64,000 bases of DNA, taken from assembly GCA_003278065.1 (NCBI GenBank), contig QCHE01000001.1:62001-126000 (forward strand), written 5' to 3'. Both the position numbers and the translations under genes were made by a program. This DNA comes from Pelagibacteraceae bacterium AG-390-O04. Lineage in GTDB: Bacteria; Pseudomonadota; Alphaproteobacteria; Pelagibacterales; Pelagibacteraceae. Positions 9,967 to 19,369 of this stretch are shown in pieces. Positions within the stretch are counted from its first letter, which is position 1. Each line of letters begins with the position of its first letter. The notes under the pieces were generated by a model, which worked only from the letters and a program-made list of their open reading frames with translations, was not told the DNA's origin and did not search any database.

Positions 9967-10512
9967 ATGCCTGAAGTTTTAATAAATCTTTATGAAGCAG
10001 TTTCAATTATTGATCTTATTTATATTATTTTAACAATACTTTCTTTAATTAAATGTTATAGAAATGGTTTTATTTTAAGCATTCTATCAATGGCAAAATG
10101 GTTGTTTGCCTATATTATTACATTAATTATTTTTCCTAGAGTTAAACCTTATCTCAAAAACATTATTGACAATGAATACATACTAGATATTAGTCTTGGT
10201 ACAACTATATTTATAATAGTAATTTTTTTAGTTTTAATTATCAACAAAGGAATCAGTAAAGTAATTAGGTATACTGGAATTGGAAGTTTAGACACTATTT
10301 TTGGATTCTTTTTTGGATTTATAAGAGCATATGTTATTTCTGTTTGTATTTTTTCAGGTTTTCATATTGTATATAATTATGATAAATGGCCAATAAATGT
10401 GAGCAAATCATTCGTCTTTCCATATTTAGAAAAAGGTAGTAATTATCTTTTAAAAGAATTTCCTGATGAAAAAACTTACAAAGATTCTAAAGAAAAAATT
10501 GAAGAGCTATAA
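9967..10512 (+). CDS. cvpA: CvpA family membrane protein
   Basis: A 181-residue protein with about four membrane helices and the CvpA pattern: a YRNGFILSILS segment near residue 36 and GSLDTIFGFFFGFIRAYVI near residue 107. CvpA is linked to colicin V export and to envelope stress tolerance, with no settled molecular function. It precedes purF, the classic cvpA-purF pairing. Its end overlaps the annotated purF start by 47 bases. Confidence 0.85.
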   Translation: MPEVLINLYEAVSIIDLIYIILTILSLIKCYRNGFILSILSMAKWLFAYIITLIIFPRVKPYLKNIIDNEYILDISLGTTIFIIVIFLVLIINKGISKVIRYTGIGSLDTIFGFFFGFIRAYVISVCIFSGFHIVYNYDKWPINVSKSFVFPYLEKGSNYLLKEFPDEKTYKDSKEKIEEL

Positions 10513-11947
10513 CCCAAAATTCAAAGAGGAATGTGGTGTATTTGGTATTAGTAATGCTAAAGAAGCATCTGCACTAACAGCTCTAGGGCTTCATGCTCTT
10601 CAACATAGAGGTCAAGAGGGATGTGGAATAGTGACTTTTGATGGTAGTCATTATTTTTCAGAAAAGAGATTTGGATTAGTTGGTGATAATTTTAATAAAG
10701 AAAAAATTTTAAAAAAATTAAAAGGAAATTATGCAATAGGTCATAATAGATATAGTACTACCGGTGAAAATACCTTAAGAAATATTCAGCCCTTTTTTGC
10801 TGATACTAATGCCGGAGGTATTGGTGTTGCTCATAATGGAAATCTTACCAATTCTATTTCATTGAGAAATAAATTAGTTGAAGATGGAGCTATCTTTTAC
10901 ACAACATCTGATACAGAAACAATTGTCCAATTGATTGCAAAATCAAAGAGAGAGAAAACAATAGATAAAATTGTTGATGCGATTTTTCAAATTCAAGGAG
11001 GATATGCTTTGGTAATGTTAACACAAAATTCTTTAATTGGTGTTAGAGATCCTTATGGAATCAGACCATTAATAATAGGTAAATTAAATAATAGTTATGT
11101 GCTATCTTCAGAGACATGTGCTTTAGATATAATTGGAGCAAAATTTATAAGGGAAGTTGAAAATGGTGAAATTGTTTTAATTGAAAATAATGAAATCAAA
11201 AGCATTAAGCCTTTTCCTCCTAAAAAAATAAGACCTTGTGTGTTCGAATATATTTATTTCTCAAGACCAGACAGTATTTTGAGTGGTAAAAGTGCATATG
11301 AACATCGTAAAAACCTTGGAATTGAACTAGCTAAAGAAAATAATTTAAATGCTGATATAGTTGTACCTGTTCCAGACTCTGGAAACGCAGCAGCTCTTGG
11401 TTTCGCCCAATATTTAGGAATTAGTTTTGAATTAGGCTTGATTAGAAATCATTACGTTGGAAGAACATTTATAGAGCCAAGTCAAAAAATAAGAAGTTTA
11501 GGGGTAAAATTAAAATTAAATGCTAATCAATCAACAATTAAAGGGAAAAAAATTATATTGATAGATGACTCTTTAGTAAGAGGTACTACTTCACATAAAA
11601 TAATAAAAATGTTATATGATGCTGGAGCAAGAGAAGTTCATATGAAAATTGCTTGCCCTGAAATTAGATTTCCAGATTTTTATGGTGTGGATACACCAAC
11701 AAAAAAAGAATTGCTTGCAGCAAATAAAACTAACGAACAAATTTGTGAATATATTGGTGCTAAATCCTTAAGTTTCTTATCAATAGAAGGATTATACAGA
11801 GCTATTGGGTTCGATAAAAGAAATGAAAATTACCCTCAATTAACAGATCATTACTTTACAGGAGATTATCCAGTTAAACCTATTGATGAACTAGGCGACA
11901 ATAAAGTCACTCAACTATCATTATTAAATAATGCATCTAATAACTAA
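10466..11947 (+). CDS. purF: Amidophosphoribosyltransferase
   Basis: PurF makes 5-phosphoribosylamine from PRPP and glutamine, the first step of purine synthesis. The N-terminal nucleophile is the Cys of ECGVFGI (Cys23 with this start); the preceding residues would be a cleaved propeptide. The PRPP-binding motif IILIDDSLVRGTTS lies near residue 358. Of the four [4Fe-4S] cysteines of Bacillus-type enzymes, the C-terminal pair is replaced in QLTDHYFTGDYP, so no cluster is expected. The ATG at 10466 lies 47 bases inside cvpA; the only later start before the catalytic Cys is a TTG at 10499, which would give a shorter propeptide. Confidence 0.94.
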   Translation: MKKLTKILKKKLKSYNPKFKEECGVFGISNAKEASALTALGLHALQHRGQEGCGIVTFDGSHYFSEKRFGLVGDNFNKEKILKKLKGNYAIGHNRYSTTGENTLRNIQPFFADTNAGGIGVAHNGNLTNSISLRNKLVEDGAIFYTTSDTETIVQLIAKSKREKTIDKIVDAIFQIQGGYALVMLTQNSLIGVRDPYGIRPLIIGKLNNSYVLSSETCALDIIGAKFIREVENGEIVLIENNEIKSIKPFPPKKIRPCVFEYIYFSRPDSILSGKSAYEHRKNLGIELAKENNLNADIVVPVPDSGNAAALGFAQYLGISFELGLIRNHYVGRTFIEPSQKIRSLGVKLKLNANQSTIKGKKIILIDDSLVRGTTSHKIIKMLYDAGAREVHMKIACPEIRFPDFYGVDTPTKKELLAANKTNEQICEYIGAKSLSFLSIEGLYRAIGFDKRNENYPQLTDHYFTGDYPVKPIDELGDNKVTQLSLLNNASNN

Positions 11948-11950
11948 ATT

Positions 11951-12508
11951 ATGAAAAAAGTAAGTTTTACAGAAATGAAAAGGGGAACTAAAGAGGATTA
12001 TCTTTTTTTAGATAAACACGAAAAAAATTTTGCTGATAAAACTGCTGAAAGAATTTTAAAGTTTATGTCTAATCTCACTGAAACTTTGGAAGGTTATCAG
12101 GTTTCAAGACTTGAGCACTCTCTTCAAAGTGCTACTAGAGCTTATAAAAATGGTGAGAGTGAAGAAATGGTAGTTGCAGCATTGCTTCATGACATTGGAG
12201 ATGAATTGGCTCCAATGAATCATTCAGAATATGCTGCAGCTATATTAAAACCATATGTTTCAGAAAAAACTCATTGGATAATTGAAAAACATGGTGAATT
12301 CCAAATGTTTTATTATGCTCATCATTTAGGAGGAGATAAAAATAAAAGAGATAAATACAAAAATCACAAATATTATCAAGATACAATTGATTTTTGTGAA
12401 AAGTATGATCAAAATTCATTTGATCCTAATTATAAATCTCTTCCATTAGATTTTTTCAAACCTATAGTAAAAAAAATTTTTTCAAGAAAACCTTATTCTT
12501 CTCTTTAA
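11951..12508 (+). CDS. HD-domain metalloprotein (PhnZ/MIOX-like)
   Basis: A 185-residue protein with an HD-domain core: HS near residue 54, the HD pair in LLHDIGDE near residue 78, then HSEYAA and YYAHHLGGD. Family members include phosphohydrolases and the mixed-valent diiron oxygenases of the PhnZ/myo-inositol oxygenase type. The small size and the IGDE context resemble the phosphonate-associated HD proteins, but no phosphonate gene such as phnY lies nearby. It sits 3 bp after purF and before gshA. The exact activity is not assignable. Confidence 0.65.
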   Translation: MKKVSFTEMKRGTKEDYLFLDKHEKNFADKTAERILKFMSNLTETLEGYQVSRLEHSLQSATRAYKNGESEEMVVAALLHDIGDELAPMNHSEYAAAILKPYVSEKTHWIIEKHGEFQMFYYAHHLGGDKNKRDKYKNHKYYQDTIDFCEKYDQNSFDPNYKSLPLDFFKPIVKKIFSRKPYSSL

Positions 12509-12538
12509 ATTTATCAAAAAAATACTATTTAATAATTA

Positions 12539-13834
12539 ATGATTAACTCTAAAGATAAAATAATTGATTATTTTAAATCAGGAATTAAAGATACAAAAGA
12601 TTTCAAAATTGGAATTGAACACGAAAAATTTTTATTTAATAATAATGACAATAAAAGAATTGATTATTCAAAAATAGAGAAAATGTTTAAGGCCTTATTA
12701 GAATTTGGCTGGAATCCTATTTTTGAAAAAAAAAATGTAATTGGTCTAAACAAAGGTGGAAAAAATATTACCCTAGAACCAGGTAATCAAATAGAATTAT
12801 CTGGGGAAAAATTAAGTAATATTCATGAAGCTTGTGCTGAATCTCATGATTATTTGTTTGAATTAAGACAAGTAACAAAAAAATTAGATATTAAAATTGT
12901 GAGCGCAGGTTTTGATCCTATCTCTAAACTAAATGAAATTCCAAACAATCCAAAGCAACGTTATGAATTAATGACAAAAGATATGCCATTTGGAGGCGAA
13001 TTAAGTTTAGATATGATGTACCGAACTTGTGGAACCCAACTAAACATCGATTATAATTCCGAAAAAGACTTTGTTAAAAAATTTAAAATTGTAAACTCAT
13101 TAGTTCCGATTTCAATTGCATTATTTGCTAATTCTTCAATTGTAGAAAAAAAAAATAGTAACTACTTGTCTTATCGTTCAAATGTATGGCAAAATACTTC
13201 TCGTGGAGGTCTACCAAAATTATTTTTTGAAGAATTAGATTTTGAAAAATATGCAGATTTTATCATAAATTTTCCGATTTTATTTATTCAAGATAAAGAA
13301 AATTATATTTCAGGAAAAAAATATAAATTTGAAGATTTTATGAATGGAAAAATTGATGAAATAAAAAATCGTTTACCTAATGAACAAGATTTATCCACTC
13401 ACCTAAGCACAATTTTCACAGAAAATAGATTAAAAAGATATATTGAACTTAGATCAATGGATACATGTGGTTGGGACTGCTTATGTGCAGGACCAGCCTT
13501 TTATATTGGTATACTATATGGAAATACTGATGAAGTTTATTCTTTAGTTTCAAAATGGGAAAAAAATAAAATAATTAACGCATATCTTGAATCTCCTAAA
13601 AAAGGATTTAATACTCAGTTAATGGGCAAAGATCTTCTTTATTGGGCTTCAACTCTTTTAGATTTATCAAGAAAAGGATTAGAAAAAAGAGATATTCTTA
13701 ATAAAAGTAAAAAAAATGAAACTGTATTTTTAAATCATTTACAAAAAGTAATTGATAATAAAACTACGAATGCACATGATATGATTAGCAAATTTTCAAA
13801 AAATGAAGATTTAAGCGAATTATATGATAAATAA
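12539..13834 (+). CDS. gshA: Glutamate-cysteine ligase (alphaproteobacterial/plant type)
   Basis: This enzyme joins glutamate and cysteine to make gamma-glutamylcysteine, the first step of glutathione synthesis. The 431 residues carry the family blocks GIEHEKFLF near residue 23, GGKNITLEPGNQIELSG, MMYRTCGTQLNID and RYIELRSMDTCGWD. It belongs to the type 2 family of plants and alphaproteobacteria, not the E. coli GshA type. It overlaps gshB by 11 bases, so the two glutathione steps are coupled. Confidence 0.92.
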   Translation: MINSKDKIIDYFKSGIKDTKDFKIGIEHEKFLFNNNDNKRIDYSKIEKMFKALLEFGWNPIFEKKNVIGLNKGGKNITLEPGNQIELSGEKLSNIHEACAESHDYLFELRQVTKKLDIKIVSAGFDPISKLNEIPNNPKQRYELMTKDMPFGGELSLDMMYRTCGTQLNIDYNSEKDFVKKFKIVNSLVPISIALFANSSIVEKKNSNYLSYRSNVWQNTSRGGLPKLFFEELDFEKYADFIINFPILFIQDKENYISGKKYKFEDFMNGKIDEIKNRLPNEQDLSTHLSTIFTENRLKRYIELRSMDTCGWDCLCAGPAFYIGILYGNTDEVYSLVSKWEKNKIINAYLESPKKGFNTQLMGKDLLYWASTLLDLSRKGLEKRDILNKSKKNETVFLNHLQKVIDNKTTNAHDMISKFSKNEDLSELYDK

Positions 13835-14750
13835 AATTGTAGCAATACAGGGAAACAATCCCTCTAGCTTAAATCCACTAACAGATACTACTATTTTTCT
13901 CGCCCACGAAATACAAAGAAAGAAATATGATATATTTTATTACGACCCTAGAGATTTATCGATTATAAATACTAAAGTTGTTGCGAAAGGTTTTTTTATA
14001 AAGTTTGACTACAATAAAAAAAAAATTTTTAAGATATTAAAAAAAAAAAAATTAGATCTCACAACATGTAAATTCATCTTAATTAGGCAAGATCCTCCAT
14101 TTAATTTAGAATACATTTCAAGTACCTACATATTAGATATAATAAAAGATAAAGTAAAAATTATTAATAACCCAACTTCAATAAGAAATATTTCTGAGAA
14201 ACTATATTCTGCAAAATATCAAAAATTTATGCCAAAGACAATTTTTAGTCAGAATATAGTCGATATCAAAAAATTTTTTAAAGCTAACAAAAAAATTATT
14301 TTAAAACCTATTCATGGCTATAGTGGAAATGATATTCATTTATTAAACAAGTTTAATTTATCATTTATAAAAAAATTTATCAAAAAACATAATCATATAA
14401 TGTGTCAAAAATATTTGCCTAATATAAGTAAAGGCGATAAGAGAGTTTTTTTAATAAATGGAAAAGTAGTTGGGGCAATTTCAAGAGTTCCAAAAAAAGG
14501 ATCATTTTTAAGTAATATGAGTAAAGGAGCCAAACCATCAATAACTAAATTAACTAAAATAGAAAAAAAAATATCTAAATTAGTGGCTTATGACTTAAAA
14601 AAAGAAAATATTTTTTTTGCAGGAATTGATTTTATTGATCAAAAACTTAATGGTGATATCAATATTACTTCACCTACAGGCTTAAAAACACTTTATGATT
14701 TATCAAAAATTAATTTAGCGAAAACTTTTTGGAAGGAATTAAAAATTTGA
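13824..14750 (+). CDS. gshB: Glutathione synthetase
   Basis: GshB adds glycine to gamma-glutamylcysteine in an ATP-grasp reaction. Marks are IRQDPPFNLEYIS near residue 91, NNPTSIRNISEKLY, the KPIHGYSGNDI nucleotide loop and the late FAGIDFID. Length 308 is normal. The gene reads in frame through a run of 13 A near 14039-14051, which is useful when judging the homopolymer frameshifts elsewhere in the window. Its stop overlaps the likely TTG start of the EamA gene. Confidence 0.92.
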   Translation: MINKIVAIQGNNPSSLNPLTDTTIFLAHEIQRKKYDIFYYDPRDLSIINTKVVAKGFFIKFDYNKKKIFKILKKKKLDLTTCKFILIRQDPPFNLEYISSTYILDIIKDKVKIINNPTSIRNISEKLYSAKYQKFMPKTIFSQNIVDIKKFFKANKKIILKPIHGYSGNDIHLLNKFNLSFIKKFIKKHNHIMCQKYLPNISKGDKRVFLINGKVVGAISRVPKKGSFLSNMSKGAKPSITKLTKIEKKISKLVAYDLKKENIFFAGIDFIDQKLNGDINITSPTGLKTLYDLSKINLAKTFWKELKI

Positions 14751-15607
14751 ATAATTTAACTGATCAACAGAAAGGTTCATTACTTGCTTTCATTGCTGTG
14801 ATTTTTATAACTCCAGATTCTCTTTTCATTAGACTATCTAATGTTGATACTTGGGGTTTAGTTTTTTATAGAGGAATAATCCCTTTTTTTTCAGTTTTTT
14901 TTGTAATGTTATTAATTTATAAATTAAACTTCTTTAAAATTCTTTTTTCAAGTGGTTATCATGGGCTTATATACATAAGCACTTTTAGTATAACTAATAT
15001 TACTTTCGTGGTTTCAATTCAAAATACAAATGTTGCAAACACTCTTGTAATGATAGCTACTGCACCTATGCTTTCAGCTATATTAGGTGCATTTTTTTTG
15101 AAAGAGCCACCAGACAAAAAGACTTGGATATCTATAGTAATAACTTTTTTTGCTGTAATATACATTTTTTCTGACTCTCTTAAATTAGGAAATTTTTATG
15201 GGGATATACTTGGATTTATTACTGCTATAGGTTTGGCGGTTGGAGCTGTGACTATTAGATCTGCCAAAACTAAAAATTTAGTGCCTGCAGCTGTTGTTGG
15301 TAAATTATTTGTAGCAACTTTTGCTTTATTTTTTATAGAGAGTTTTGTGCTTAGTGAAAAAGATTTAATCATAGTACCTCTTATGTGTATTTTATGTGTA
15401 GCAATACCATTTGTGTTAGTGACTATTGCACCAAGATTTATACCAGCAGCCGAGGTGAATTTGTTTTTTCTTCTAGAAACTATTATTGGACCCATTTGGG
15501 TTTGGCTAATAATTAAAGAACAACCAAGCATAGAAACGCTACTAGGTGGTATTGTTATAATCATTACTATTGCAATCCACTCTTTTTACAAGTTAAGGAA
15601 TTCTTAA
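14747..15607 (+). CDS. EamA/DMT family transporter
   Basis: An inner-membrane protein with ten predicted helices in two EamA halves. The ORF track begins at a TTG at 14729, but a better start is the TTG at 14747: it overlaps the gshB TGA and lies 9 bases after a strong GGAAGGA site. The protein is then 286 residues. EamA transporters usually export metabolites or amino acids; the substrate is unknown. Coupling to gshAB suggests, as inference only, export of a thiol or amino-acid compound. Confidence 0.8.
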   Translation: MNNLTDQQKGSLLAFIAVIFITPDSLFIRLSNVDTWGLVFYRGIIPFFSVFFVMLLIYKLNFFKILFSSGYHGLIYISTFSITNITFVVSIQNTNVANTLVMIATAPMLSAILGAFFLKEPPDKKTWISIVITFFAVIYIFSDSLKLGNFYGDILGFITAIGLAVGAVTIRSAKTKNLVPAAVVGKLFVATFALFFIESFVLSEKDLIIVPLMCILCVAIPFVLVTIAPRFIPAAEVNLFFLLETIIGPIWVWLIIKEQPSIETLLGGIVIIITIAIHSFYKLRNS

Positions 15608-15664
15608 GCTTGTCACAATTAAGACTTGATTTAGTAATACATCGCGAATAATTACCTCAGTTTT

Positions 15665-16954
15665 ATGAACAAAGTATTAAAAAATTCTTGGGCACTATTT
15701 TTAGGAATGGGCTTCATTATGATGGCCTATGGTTTTCAAGGCTCCCTTTTGGGGGTAAGAGCCGTTCAAGAAGAATTTAGTTTAACTGCAACTGGATTTA
15801 TGATGTCTGGATATTTTGTTGGATACTTTATTGGAGCGGCTACTATCCCCAATATAATTTCTAGAGTTGGACACATAAGGGTTTTTGCAGCTTTTGCGTC
15901 TTTGGCATCTTTAGTCATTCTAATTCACTCTATAATTATAAATCCATTTATTTGGTTTCTACTAAGAGTTTTGACCGGAATAAGTATGGTCTGTATTTAT
16001 ACTGTTGCAGAAAGTTGGTTGAACGATAGGTCAAGCAACAAAAATAGAGGTAGTGTTTTATCAATTTATATGGTCATTCTATATGGCACTATGGGTATTG
16101 GTATGTTTTTACTAAATTTTAGCAGCCCAAAAAATTTTCAACCTTTTATTTTAGTTTCGGTGATTACATCTGCAGCTTTAATACCAATTTTGTTAACTAA
16201 AAAAAAACCACCAACGTTCAAAAAAATTAAAGCAATGACTTTAAAAGACCTTTATGAAGCATCTCCATTTGGAATGGTAAGTTCCTTTTTTTATGGAACA
16301 ATTCAAGCTGCACTTTTTACTTTATTAGCAGTGTATGCCACATCAATGAATTTTTCTATTTTAGAAATATCTATTGTAACATTTCTATTAGCTATCTCTG
16401 GTGCAATTTCACAATTTCCTGTTGGAAAAATTTCTGACATTTATGACAGAAGAAAAGTAATTGTTTTTTCAACTTTTGGTGCTGCAATTTTTTCAATTTT
16501 AGCCATCTTAGTTTCTAGACAAATGTATTTGCCAGAAGGTCTTGCGACTAGTAAAACCTGGTTTTATATTTTTTTAATTCTTTTTTCTTTCTGTAGCTTA
16601 CCTATGTTTTCGTTAATTCTTGCACATACAAATGATTATATTCCAAAAGAAAAATTTGTTGCAGCTGGTGCTGGTCTTCAATTCGTTTTTGGATTAGGTG
16701 CAATGAGTGGACCTTTTTTATGTTCTATATTTATGGACATTGTTGGGTCAAATGGTTTTTTTATTTTTTTATTTTTCTTCCACTCGTTAATCGGTCTTTT
16801 TGGAATTTATAGAATGAGAGTAAGAAAAACAGTAGATAATCCAGATTCTCAGTTTGTTGCTATGCCACAAACAATTACACCTGCGGGGATTGAACTTAAT
16901 CCTACAACAGAACCAATTGAAGAACCAAATAAGGAAGAAGAAAAGTTAGTTTAA
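15665..16954 (+). CDS. MFS transporter, YcaD-like
   Basis: A 429-residue membrane protein with twelve predicted helices. The ESWLNDRSSNKNRGSVLSIY stretch near residue 119 matches the YcaD-type subgroup of the major facilitator superfamily, and PVGKISDIYDRRK near residue 257 is the cytoplasmic A-like motif of the second half. The tail is soluble and proline- and glutamate-rich. The substrate is unknown. Its end overlaps the convergent cmk by 9 bases. Confidence 0.82.
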   Translation: MNKVLKNSWALFLGMGFIMMAYGFQGSLLGVRAVQEEFSLTATGFMMSGYFVGYFIGAATIPNIISRVGHIRVFAAFASLASLVILIHSIIINPFIWFLLRVLTGISMVCIYTVAESWLNDRSSNKNRGSVLSIYMVILYGTMGIGMFLLNFSSPKNFQPFILVSVITSAALIPILLTKKKPPTFKKIKAMTLKDLYEASPFGMVSSFFYGTIQAALFTLLAVYATSMNFSILEISIVTFLLAISGAISQFPVGKISDIYDRRKVIVFSTFGAAIFSILAILVSRQMYLPEGLATSKTWFYIFLILFSFCSLPMFSLILAHTNDYIPKEKFVAAGAGLQFVFGLGAMSGPFLCSIFMDIVGSNGFFIFLFFFHSLIGLFGIYRMRVRKTVDNPDSQFVAMPQTITPAGIELNPTTEPIEEPNKEEEKLV

Positions 16955-17587
16955 ATTTAATTTTTGAATACAAGCTGACATTTTCGATAAAACTTGTTTT
17001 TTTGTTAATTTATCAGTTCTAATTAAAATTGCCTCTTTTACTTTTATTAAAGGGCTATTTTTTCTTTTTTTATCCATTTCAGTTCTTCTTTTAAGAGATT
17101 TTTTTACCTCATTAAGAGGAACCTTTTTTTTAATATCTAACCATCTTCTATAACTAGCTATATTTAAGCTGCACTTAAAATAAAATGCTAAATCATATTT
17201 TGGGTTTTTATTAAGAATTTTGCTCGCAATATCTCTTCCCTCAACACAAATTCTTTTATTTTTTTTAATTATCTTTATTTGAAATTTATTAATTATGCTT
17301 CTAATTTTTTTATTCTTAGCTAATATTGCTACATGATTACTTATTTTTTCTGAATGTAAATTTTGTCTTGCTATAGTTTTATAGGTAATATTCTTAAATT
17401 TTTTTTTTAAAAAAATTGCTTCATTTAAAGGTCGATATTTAATTATAAGCTTGCTTCCATATCTGTAAAGTAATCCTGAATTAACTAGTAATAATTTATA
17501 TTTTTTAGAAATTAGCTTCGCAGCTGTACTTTTACCGCTTGCGGACTCTCCATCACATGCAATAATTAATTTTTTAGAATTACTCAT
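16946..17587 (-). CDS. cmk: Cytidylate kinase
   Basis: Cmk phosphorylates CMP and dCMP. Visible marks are the P-loop DGESASGKST near residue 12, SGLLYRYGS, CVEGRDIAS near residue 114, and a late RR-x-D-x-x-R-x-x-SPL block. Length 213 is near normal. The enzyme is unusually lysine-rich. It is transcribed alone, away from the coiled-coil gene across a 174-bp gap, and overlaps the MFS gene tail-to-tail. Confidence 0.85.
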   Translation of the reverse strand: MSNSKKLIIACDGESASGKSTAAKLISKKYKLLLVNSGLLYRYGSKLIIKYRPLNEAIFLKKKFKNITYKTIARQNLHSEKISNHVAILAKNKKIRSIINKFQIKIIKKNKRICVEGRDIASKILNKNPKYDLAFYFKCSLNIASYRRWLDIKKKVPLNEVKKSLKRRTEMDKKRKNSPLIKVKEAILIRTDKLTKKQVLSKMSACIQKLNLN

Positions 17588-17761
17588 TAAACTTTATTAA
17601 TATTTAGAGCAATCTATTGCAAAAAAATTCTTTATATATCAAAATATTTACTCAATTAATCACTTGTAGGTTGAAACTCATTATAACCACCTTTTTTAAA
17701 AATATGATGATCGTATAAGTTGATCAAATTGATTTTTTTTGTTGAAATAGTATTTATAAAA

Positions 17762-18570
17762 ATGTCTAGAAAAAAATTAAATTCAAAATCAAAAATTAAA
17801 AAGTCTAAAAAAGTAAGTCATTTATTTAATAAAATTTTTGATGATTTTAAAAAAAAACAGAAATTAAAAAAAAAAAAGAGATTAAGTTAAAAGAAGAAAT
17901 AATTAAAAAAGAATTAATCAAAATTCAATCTAAAGAAAAAAATTTAAAAATTAAAGAGGACGATTTAAGAAAAAAAGATGATCAAATAAAAAAAAAAGAT
18001 GAAGATCTTAGAAGAAAAGATTTTCAATTAATTCAAAAAGATGACGAATTAAGATTGAATGAAAAAGAACAAAAAAATAAAGAAAAAAATATTTTAAATA
18101 AAGAGGAAAACCTCAATATTAAAAATGAACAATTGAGATTAAAAGAAAATAATTTAAATGAAAAAGAACAAAATCTTAAAAAATTAGAAAAAGATTTAGA
18201 GAAAAAAGAAATTGAATTAAAATCAAAACATGAGGCTCAAGAACGTAGAGACATCGATTTAAAAGTAAGAGAAGAAGATCAAAATAAGAAAGATCTAAAA
18301 GAACTTAGAAAAAAACAACGTGAAGAAAAATTAAAAAAAGAGGAAGAAAATCGTCAAAAAGATATCGCCGCGCAAAGAATAAAAGAATGGGAAGAAAAAT
18401 TTGATGAAGAACAAAGACTTAAATTACAAGATGAAATTAGAAAAGAAGAAAGATTGAAACAAAGAGAACAACTTAAAAAAGCTATTGAAGATGAAAAAGA
18501 CCAAACATTACAAAAAGAACTTATCTCTAGATTAGAAGCTTTTGAAATAGACCAAAGAAAAAAAAATTAA
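17762..18570 (+). CDS. Lysine/glutamate-rich coiled-coil protein, frame broken at an A12 run
   Basis: The ORF track shows only 18,055-18,570, starting at a TTG. That frame is open back to 17,851 but has no ATG or GTG there. An ATG at 17,762 opens a second frame (MSRKKLNSKSKIKK...) that stops at 17,890. The two frames overlap across twelve A (17,866-17,877), and a -1 shift there gives one protein of about 269 residues. From residue 40 on it is an almost uninterrupted heptad-like coiled coil with repeated LNEKEQ, KEDDLRKKD and KKDEDLRRKD units. No membrane segment or known domain is seen. It may be a structural or nucleoid-type protein; the function is unknown. The break could be real slippage, a mutation or a sequence error. 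Confidence 0.65.
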
Positions 18571-18577
18571 CTATATT

Positions 18578-19366
18578 TTAATTAGCATCAAGAACGGCAT
18601 GAAGGAATTGTTTTGTTCTTTCATTTTGAGGATCTCCAAATAATTTTTCTGGCGGCCCTTGTTCAAAAATTTTTCCATCATTAAAAAAACATACTCTATC
18701 AGATATTTCTCTCGCAAAACCCATTTGGTGAGTTACCATAATCATTGTTAGATTATGTTCTTTATTTAATGATCTAATTACATTTAATACTTCACCTACT
18801 ACCTCTGGATCTAAAGCTGAAGTAATTTCATCTAAAAGCATTACTTTGGGTCTCATTGCAAGCGCTCTTGCAATCGCAACTCTTTGCTGCTGGCCACCAG
18901 ACAATCTTGATGGATGTTCATCCTTTTTATCTGTCAAACCGACTAATTCTAATAATTCTAATGCTCTTTCCTCTGCTTCCTCTTTCTTCATGCCTAGAAC
19001 TTCAACTGGAGCTTCTATACAGTTTTGCAATGCAGTCATATGAGGAAATAAATTGAATTGTTGGAATACCATTCCTATTTTCGATCTTCTTTCTCTTAAG
19101 TATTTTTCATTAGCTTCTATTAATTTTCCATCTGACTCCATATGTGTAAGAGGTTCTCCATCTAAATGAATTACGCCTTGATTGATTTTCTCTAAAGTCA
19201 TCAATACTCTCAGAACAGTAGTTTTTCCTGATCCTGATGGACCTATAATTGAGACCATTTCATTTTTTTTTATTTCTAAATTTAGTTTATCTAAAACAAT
19301 TAGGTTTCCATATTGTTTTGTAACATTTGAGAAGTTAACTATTATATCTGATGTTTTTTTTTCCAT
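18578..19366 (-). CDS. ehuA: Polar amino acid/ectoine-type ABC transporter ATPase
   Basis: ATPase of an importer. Walker A GPSGSGKTT near residue 42, Q-loop QQFNLFPH, signature LSGGQQQR, Walker B VMLLDEITSALDP and the switch histidine in VTHQMGF are all present, so it should be active. Length is 262. It is the last gene of a binding protein-permease-permease-ATPase operon. The whole set resembles the ectoine/hydroxyectoine Ehu system, but glutamine- or octopine-type transporters share this ATPase class, so the symbol is provisional. Confidence 0.72.
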   Translation of the reverse strand: MEKKTSDIIVNFSNVTKQYGNLIVLDKLNLEIKKNEMVSIIGPSGSGKTTVLRVLMTLEKINQGVIHLDGEPLTHMESDGKLIEANEKYLRERRSKIGMVFQQFNLFPHMTALQNCIEAPVEVLGMKKEEAEERALELLELVGLTDKKDEHPSRLSGGQQQRVAIARALAMRPKVMLLDEITSALDPEVVGEVLNVIRSLNKEHNLTMIMVTHQMGFAREISDRVCFFNDGKIFEQGPPEKLFGDPQNERTKQFLHAVLDAN

Positions 19367-19369
19367 AAA

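Noticed and set aside
14035-14055. Frameshift at the 13-A run in gshB
   Set aside because: The reading frame continues through the run into conserved glutathione synthetase sequence, so the count is correct or compensated.
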